DNA from: Kineosporia mesophila
GTDB taxonomy: Bacteria > Actinomycetota > Actinomycetes > Actinomycetales > Kineosporiaceae
Reading direction: 5' to 3'
DNA: 64,000 nt
NCBI RefSeq assembly: GCF_021129235.1
Contig: NZ_JAJOMA010000002.1
Coordinates: forward strand, 186,001-250,000
Made by a program: the position numbers and the translations under genes. This document shows positions 60,043 to 64,000 of the stretch, piece by piece. The notes beneath the pieces were generated by a model. That model was given only the letters and a program-made list of their open reading frames with translations. It had not been told where the DNA came from and did no database searches. The number at the start of each line of letters is the position of its first letter. The first letter of the stretch is position 1.

Positions 60043-60649
60043 ATGCCCACCGATCCGTCCAGCACCGCCCTCGTCCTCATCGAGTACCAGAACGATTTGA
60101 CCAGCGAGGGTGGTGTGCTGCACGGGGCGGACGCGCCGGTGATGGCCGGCACCGGGATAGCTGGCTAAGACACAGGCCGTGGCGAAGGCCGCACGGGCCG
60201 CCGGGATCACGGTGATGCACGCGCCCATCAGTTTTGCCGAGGGCTACAACGAGATCGGCTCGCATCCCTACGGGATCCTGAAGGGCGTCGTCGACGGCAA
60301 GGCCTTCGTCAAGGGATCGTGGGGCGCCGGGATCGTCGACGACCTCGCTCCGCAAGCCGGTGACATCGTGGTCGAGGGCCAATGGGGCCTGGACACCTTC
60401 GCCAGCACCAACCTGAATTTCATGCTGCGCAGCAAAGGAATCCGCACCATCGTCCTGGGCGATTTCCTCACCAACTGCTGCGTCGAGTTGACGATGCGCA
60501 GCGGCTACGAGAACGGGTACCGGGTGGTCACGCTGTCCGACTGCATGGCAGCCACATCGGCGCAGGAGCACGAGAACGCTCTGCGTCTCGACTTCCCGAT
60601 GTTCTCGGTGCCGACAACGGCGGAGGAGTTCCTCGCCGGGCTCCCGTGA
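60043..60649 (+). pseudogene. Cysteine hydrolase (isochorismatase family), frameshifted
   Basis: Two frames make one isochorismatase-like protein. Frame 1 runs from ATG 60043 (catalytic Asp in LIEYQNDLTSEGG) to a TAA at 60166. Frame 2 goes from within 60161-60168 to 60649 and holds the catalytic Lys region KAFVKGSWGAGI and Cys in GDFLTNCCVELTM. A single extra base near 60159 (GGGATAGCTG where GGGATGCTG would keep the frame) explains the break. Either a recent pseudogene or a sequencing error. Such enzymes hydrolyse isochorismate, nicotinamide or ureides; target unknown. Confidence 0.85.
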
Positions 60650-60675
60650 CCCGCCAGCCAGCTACCTCTCCGCAC

Positions 60676-60723
60676 AGAATGAAGGACGCCGGCGCACCGA
60701 CGGTTACCGGCGTCCTCCATTCT
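60676..60723. terminator. Bidirectional terminator after the cysteine hydrolase
   Basis: 17-bp stem with one mismatch (60676-60692 with 60707-60723) between convergent genes; core GGACGCCGG. Confidence 0.75.
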
Positions 60724-60748
60724 GCTGGTCGCCATTCTGCTGGTCGCC
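60719..60748. repeat. 15-bp perfect tandem duplication
   Basis: ATTCTGCTGGTCGCC occurs twice in a row (60719-60733 and 60734-60748), starting in the arm of the terminator and ending just past it. Confidence 0.9.
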
Positions 60749-60756
60749 CCGGAAGA

Positions 60757-61617
60757 TCAGATGGCGTCGGCTAGCGTCGTGAATTCCTCGTCGGTGAGCG
60801 TGATGTCGGCCCCACCGAGATTCTCCTCAAGGTGGGAGACCGACGACGTACCCGGGATCGGCACCATCACGGGGGAGCGGCGCAGCAGCCAGGCGAGTGC
60901 CAGCTGTGACGTGGTGGTGCCCGGGTGGTTCCCGGCAACCTTCTCCAGCGGGCCGCCCGGACGGGCCAGGGATCCGGCGTTGACCGGAGCCCAGGGGATG
61001 AACGCGATGCCCTGCTGCTCACAGTAGTCCAGCACGTCTTCCGCCCGGCGATCGCCCAGGTTGTAGCGGTTCTGCACCGAGGCCACGGGGAGCCCGGCGT
61101 CCTGCGCGGCCCGGATCTCCTCGACACTGACCTCGGACAGGCCGACCTGCAACGCCAGCCCTTCGTCGACGAATTTCTTCACCTCGGCGAAGGTTTCCTC
61201 GCGAGGCGTCTTGGCGTCGATACGGTGCAGCTGCCAGAGCGGGATCTGCTCCAGACCCAGCCGGCGCAGCGACATCAGGATGCACTGGCGCAGATACTCC
61301 GGACGCGCCAGCGGCGGCCAGACGTTCGGCCCGCTCCGAGTCAGGCCGCCCTTCGTCGCGATGATGACGTCGCCGTACCCCGAGCCGTCGTGCAGAGCTT
61401 CCCGGATCAGCTCTTCGGAGATGTACGGTCCGTACGAGTCGGCCGTGTCGATGAAGTCCACGCCCAGCTCGACGGCCCGGCGCAACACGCGGATCGCCTC
61501 GTCGTGGTCCTTGGGCGGACCCCAGATGCCGTCACCCGTGATGCGCATCGCGCCGTACCCGAGCCGGTGCACCTTCTTGCCACCGAGCTCGATCGTGCCA
61601 CTGTCAGCCACTGCCAT
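60757..61617 (-). CDS. Aldo/keto reductase
   Basis: 286 residues, NADPH-dependent oxidoreductase fold. Catalytic tetrad: Asp and Tyr in [11 protein letters not shown], Lys in IIATKGG, His in WQLHRID. The C-terminal NADP-binding [16 protein letters not shown] is clear. ATG 61617 is used; the frame extends 42 codons upstream without similarity. Substrate unknown. Belongs to the group close to AKR13. Confidence 0.93.
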   Translation of the reverse strand: MAVADSGTIELGGKKVHRLGYGAMRITGDGIWGPPKDHDEAIRVLRRAVELGVDFIDTADSYGPYISEELIREALHDGSGYGDVIIATKGGLTRSGPNVWPPLARPEYLRQCILMSLRRLGLEQIPLWQLHRIDAKTPREETFAEVKKFVDEGLALQVGLSEVSVEEIRAAQDAGLPVASVQNRYNLGDRRAEDVLDYCEQQGIAFIPWAPVNAGSLARPGGPLEKVAGNHPGTTTSQLALAWLLRRSPVMVPIPGTSSVSHLEENLGGADITLTDEEFTTLADAI

Positions 61618-61715
61618 CAGGATTCTGCCTTTCGATCTGCTGCGTGCCGTGCCGTTAACGCCGTTCGTGGCCAACCCGGCCCGGAAGGTTTTCCTTCCCC
61701 GCGCTCTGGAAAGTC

Positions 61716-61746
61716 TTGTCTCCACAGATGACTTTGTCTCCACAGA
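61716..61746. repeat. 13-bp direct repeat upstream of the aldo/keto reductase
   Basis: TTGTCTCCACAGA at 61716-61728 and 61734-61746, 18-bp period, about 100 nt before the reductase start on its 5' side. It may be a regulator site. Confidence 0.6.
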
Positions 61747-61824
61747 GGGCCTGGACAGTCTTGCCGCTCTCGACAGTCTCGTCCTCGGTGACTATTCGAC
61801 TGGCTGGGAGCAGGAGTCGGCGGG

Positions 61825-63786
61825 TCAGAACGTCGGTTCCCTGAAGTCTGGTGTCGGGGTTGGTGACGAGGCTGAGGGTGAGGCTGCGCGGCGCCTGCCG
61901 GAGGCAACCTGCTGAAGTTCGCGGTCCCATTCCTCCTGCCGTGCGGCGGCGGTGTGACTGTCGAGGTCGGCGGAGTCGGGCAGGACGTGTGGACGTTCGA
62001 CATGAATCTGCCCGAGACGGCTGTTCCAGATGATTGTGCCGGTCGGATAGGGCTCGTCGGGGCGGGTCAGGCGCAGGGTCCAGCCGGCGTGTGTCTTGAG
62101 GCGGTGGTGGAAACGGCACAACGGAATCAGGTTGCACGGACACGACTTCCCACCCTTGGCATACGGGATGGCATGGTCGATGTCGCACTGCACGGCGTCT
62201 CGGGTGCAGCTGGGATGGACGCATCGCTGGAAGCGCCCGAGGACCTGGTCGATGACGCTCTGGCGGGGCTTGTACCGGGTGGACGGCTCGGCACAGTGAG
62301 CCTGGTCGCCCGGCGGATGTGATCTGCCCGTGTCACTGATCACTGTGACTTTCTCGGCCTGGCGGGCGATCTCCCGGGCCAGGTCGGCGGGGACAGCTCC
62401 GTGGCGACTGAGCTCTCCGGGTAGGTCGTCCAGTCCCAATAGAGTCGTAGCGCTCATCGTGATGACCAGATGGGGACGGCGCCCCTGCCGGGTCGGAAGC
62501 CGTGGGGGCAGCCACCAGGCAAAAACCTGATCATCACTGGTCGGTGAAAGGACGGGGCTTGCCGAGCCTGCTGGTCCTGTCAGACCTAATGAGCCTGTCG
62601 GACCTGCCGGGTTTGATGGACGGGATGGGCTTTCTGGGCTTGTCGGGCTGGCCGGGGCGCCAGGCTCTTTCGGAAACTGGGAGCCTGCCGGCTCCTTCGG
62701 GGCTGCGGGATCGGCCAGCTCGGTCAGGACCACACCCTCCTCCGGGGTGGCGGGGACCGGAGATGACTTCGGAGCTGACGGAGCTGACGGAGCTGGCGAA
62801 GCTGACGGAGCTGACGGAGCTGACGGAGCTGACGGAGCTGACGGAGCTGATGGAGCTGATGGAGCTGATGGAGTGGATGGAGCTGACGGTGCGGATGGTG
62901 CGGCGGGATGCCCGGCCGGGACGACACGTCCGGCGAAGGTCGTGTCATCGGGTGAAGGGTTCGCCGGTACGAAGGGTATGGGGTGGTTCTCGTGAATGGC
63001 CCGGAAGATCGCTACGAGCGCGTCGGCGCAGCGCTGGTCATGGGTGCGTAGATCCGGAACTCCGGTGCGGGCCTTGTAGTCCCGGCACGCATCGGCCAGC
63101 GCATCGAGAACCGACTGGATCAGCTGCGCCTGGTCGGCGCGCAGGGTGGCGGTCACACCACCCATGCCGTCGGCCAGGGGATAGGCCATGACGCAACGCT
63201 TCTCGAAGGCCAGCTGGTGGTTGCGCCGGGCCGATTCGGGATCGGCCTTCAGGATCTCCCGCTTGGCCGCGCTGATGGCATTGCGCACGGACTTACCGGC
63301 CAGGTTCGCCGCCAGCGCCCGTTGCACTTGGTCCCACAGCGGACTTCCGGGATGCAGGCGATCGATCATCTGCGTGTGCACCGACACCGCTGCACACCAG
63401 TCCAGATCTCCCCGCTCCACCAGTGCCAGGATCAGCGGCAGTTCCCGGCAGACGGCGACAGCGGTAGCGACGTAGTTCTCAGCCTGACCACGGGACAGAC
63501 TCAGGGCCAGACCGATCTCTGCCGCCACCAGTTCCACGGCGTCAATGGCTTCGCGGGGCCCGCCGGGTGTGGCAGGGAGGCTCGCCAGACGAGTCGCTCG
63601 CTCCAGAAAACGCGCCATCCGCGCGTCCAGCTGCCTTTGCAGCCGCTTCGCCGCGGCCACTGCCCCCAGGCACTCGCTCTCCCCGGCCGAGGCCCGGTCA
63701 ACGGCATCGACCGCCCGCATCAATACCCGGGCGGGCAAGCCCTTCAATTTCACGCCGGGCCACCCCGCCAGCATGCTCCCCGTCAT
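61825..63786 (-). CDS. DUF222 domain HNH endonuclease (13E12-like)
   Basis: 653 residues. An N-terminal DUF222 helical domain (about 20-260, with QAENYVATAVAVCRELP), a long linker with a PSAP repeat (about 295-340) and a C-terminal HNH nuclease (about 515-565): CVHPSC, CDIDHAIPYAKGG, CNLIPLCRFHHRLKTH. These occur in many copies in actinobacteria; most are of unknown function, some mobile-element linked. ATG 63786 is placed 24 nt downstream of an SOS box, so it should be induced by DNA damage. Confidence 0.9.
   Translation of the reverse strand: MTGSMLAGWPGVKLKGLPARVLMRAVDAVDRASAGESECLGAVAAAKRLQRQLDARMARFLERATRLASLPATPGGPREAIDAVELVAAEIGLALSLSRGQAENYVATAVAVCRELPLILALVERGDLDWCAAVSVHTQMIDRLHPGSPLWDQVQRALAANLAGKSVRNAISAAKREILKADPESARRNHQLAFEKRCVMAYPLADGMGGVTATLRADQAQLIQSVLDALADACRDYKARTGVPDLRTHDQRCADALVAIFRAIHENHPIPFVPANPSPDDTTFAGRVVPAGHPAAPSAPSAPSTPSAPSAPSAPSAPSAPSAPSAPSASPAPSAPSAPKSSPVPATPEEGVVLTELADPAAPKEPAGSQFPKEPGAPASPTSPESPSRPSNPAGPTGSLGLTGPAGSASPVLSPTSDDQVFAWWLPPRLPTRQGRRPHLVITMSATTLLGLDDLPGELSRHGAVPADLAREIARQAEKVTVISDTGRSHPPGDQAHCAEPSTRYKPRQSVIDQVLGRFQRCVHPSCTRDAVQCDIDHAIPYAKGGKSCPCNLIPLCRFHHRLKTHAGWTLRLTRPDEPYPTGTIIWNSRLGQIHVERPHVLPDSADLDSHTAAARQEEWDRELQQVASGRRRAASPSASSPTPTPDFREPTF
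62771..62902. repeat. 9-bp coding tandem repeat in the HNH gene
   Basis: GGAGCTGAC and close variants (GGAGCTGAT, GAAGCTGAC) repeat about 14 times. In the coding frame on the minus strand this yields Pro-Ser-Ala tripeptide repeats. Confidence 0.9.
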
Positions 63787-63809
63787 GATCGGTACCCCCG
63801 CACCGTCGA

Positions 63810-63825
63810 TCGAACGTATGTTCGA
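63810..63825 (-). promoter_or_regulatory. SOS (LexA) box
   Basis: TCGAACGTATGTTCGA is a perfect match to the actinobacterial LexA consensus TCGAACNNNNGTTCGA. A TATCAT -10 candidate for the minus strand (63831-63826) abuts it, so LexA bound here would block the HNH promoter. Confidence 0.88.
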
Positions 63826-63920
63826 ATGATACCTCAAAAGGTGACCGCCGACGTCCTCAAAGCATGTGGTCCAGATCGTGCATCTCTCGCTCGATCGAGC
63901 CCTCGGCACGCGAGAAGCTT

Positions 63921-64000
63921 TTACCCCTGAGCTTTTTCTGGGCGCGCCCGACCCGAGCGTTCGACGATGCGCTCCAGCCAGCGTTCCAGGAGGGACTCCT
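63921..64000 (-). CDS. Possible 3' end of a gene entering from the right
   Basis: The last 26 codons of an open frame on the minus strand (ending ERWLERIVERSGRA..KAQG, TAA at 63923-63921). A second frame is open from 64000 to a TGA at 63857 and is equally plausible (ends EREMHDLDHML). Codon composition does not decide. One of them is probably a real gene tail. Confidence 0.3.
   Translation of the reverse strand, partial: ESLLERWLERIVERSGRARPEKAQG

Noticed and set aside
60179-60649. Independent cysteine hydrolase starting at GTG 60179
   Set aside because: It would lack the catalytic Asp, which is found in the preceding frame; one extra base explains the split.

Overview
The window is a contiguous piece of a very GC-rich actinobacterial chromosome. 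Actinobacterial traits seen in the sequence are: a ribosomal protein S1 with four S1 domains, a PdtaR-type ANTAR response regulator, a Trp-operon membrane protein followed by an HGxxPAAW-type small membrane protein, a mycothiol-enzyme-like TIGR03085 protein, a DUF222/HNH endonuclease under an actinobacterial SOS box, a tRNA without encoded CCA, and many genes whose -10 box sits 6-8 nt before the start codon (leaderless mRNAs). A Kineosporia/Kineococcus-like organism is a guess. No rRNA, CRISPR array, phage or insertion sequence is recognisable; this is mostly core chromosome.

Layout. 1-1624: end of an NMT1/SsuB-like uptake ABC system (ATPase cut by the window edge). 1754-6214: def, fmt, rsmB, a PPOX-family protein and rpe. 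6288-9795: FMN riboswitch, ribE-ribBA-ribH, then hisE and a PH-domain membrane protein. 9878-12171 (minus): P-loop kinase, MauE-like membrane protein, DsbA-like thiol oxidoreductase and SelW-like CxxC protein, a probable redox operon divergent from hisF. 12196-19017: hisF, a TIGR03085 protein, a heterodimeric ABC exporter with one degenerate ATP site, and a sulfotransferase-like protein. 19193-28495: hisI, trpE, Trp membrane protein, HGxxPAAW protein, RDD protein, DUF2752 protein, trpC-trpB-trpA and lgt; trpD and hisG are not here. 28829-36473: gltB-gltD and pyk. 36556-37528: tRNA-Leu(CAA) and pdtaR. 38003-43324: a complete branched-chain amino-acid uptake operon livK-livH-livM-livG-livF. 43649-53912: GNAT acetyltransferase, thioesterase, polA, methyltransferase, rpsA, coaE, uvrB and a barstar-like protein. 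53965-56237: a homocysteine S-methyltransferase plus sarcosine-oxidase-like pair. 56636-60008: a DUF4012 membrane protein and two exported or anchored proteins of unknown role. 60043-63786: a frameshifted cysteine hydrolase, an aldo/keto reductase and the SOS-boxed HNH endonuclease. A gene tail of uncertain frame ends the window.

Convergent gene pairs are separated by strong hairpins that look like bidirectional terminators. The most interesting points are the leaderless-start pattern with overlapping divergent -10 boxes at hisF/kinase, the SOS box over the HNH endonuclease promoter, the MauE-DsbA-SelW redox operon, the three-way-junction element at 9806-9878, and the uncharacterised DUF4012 cluster.
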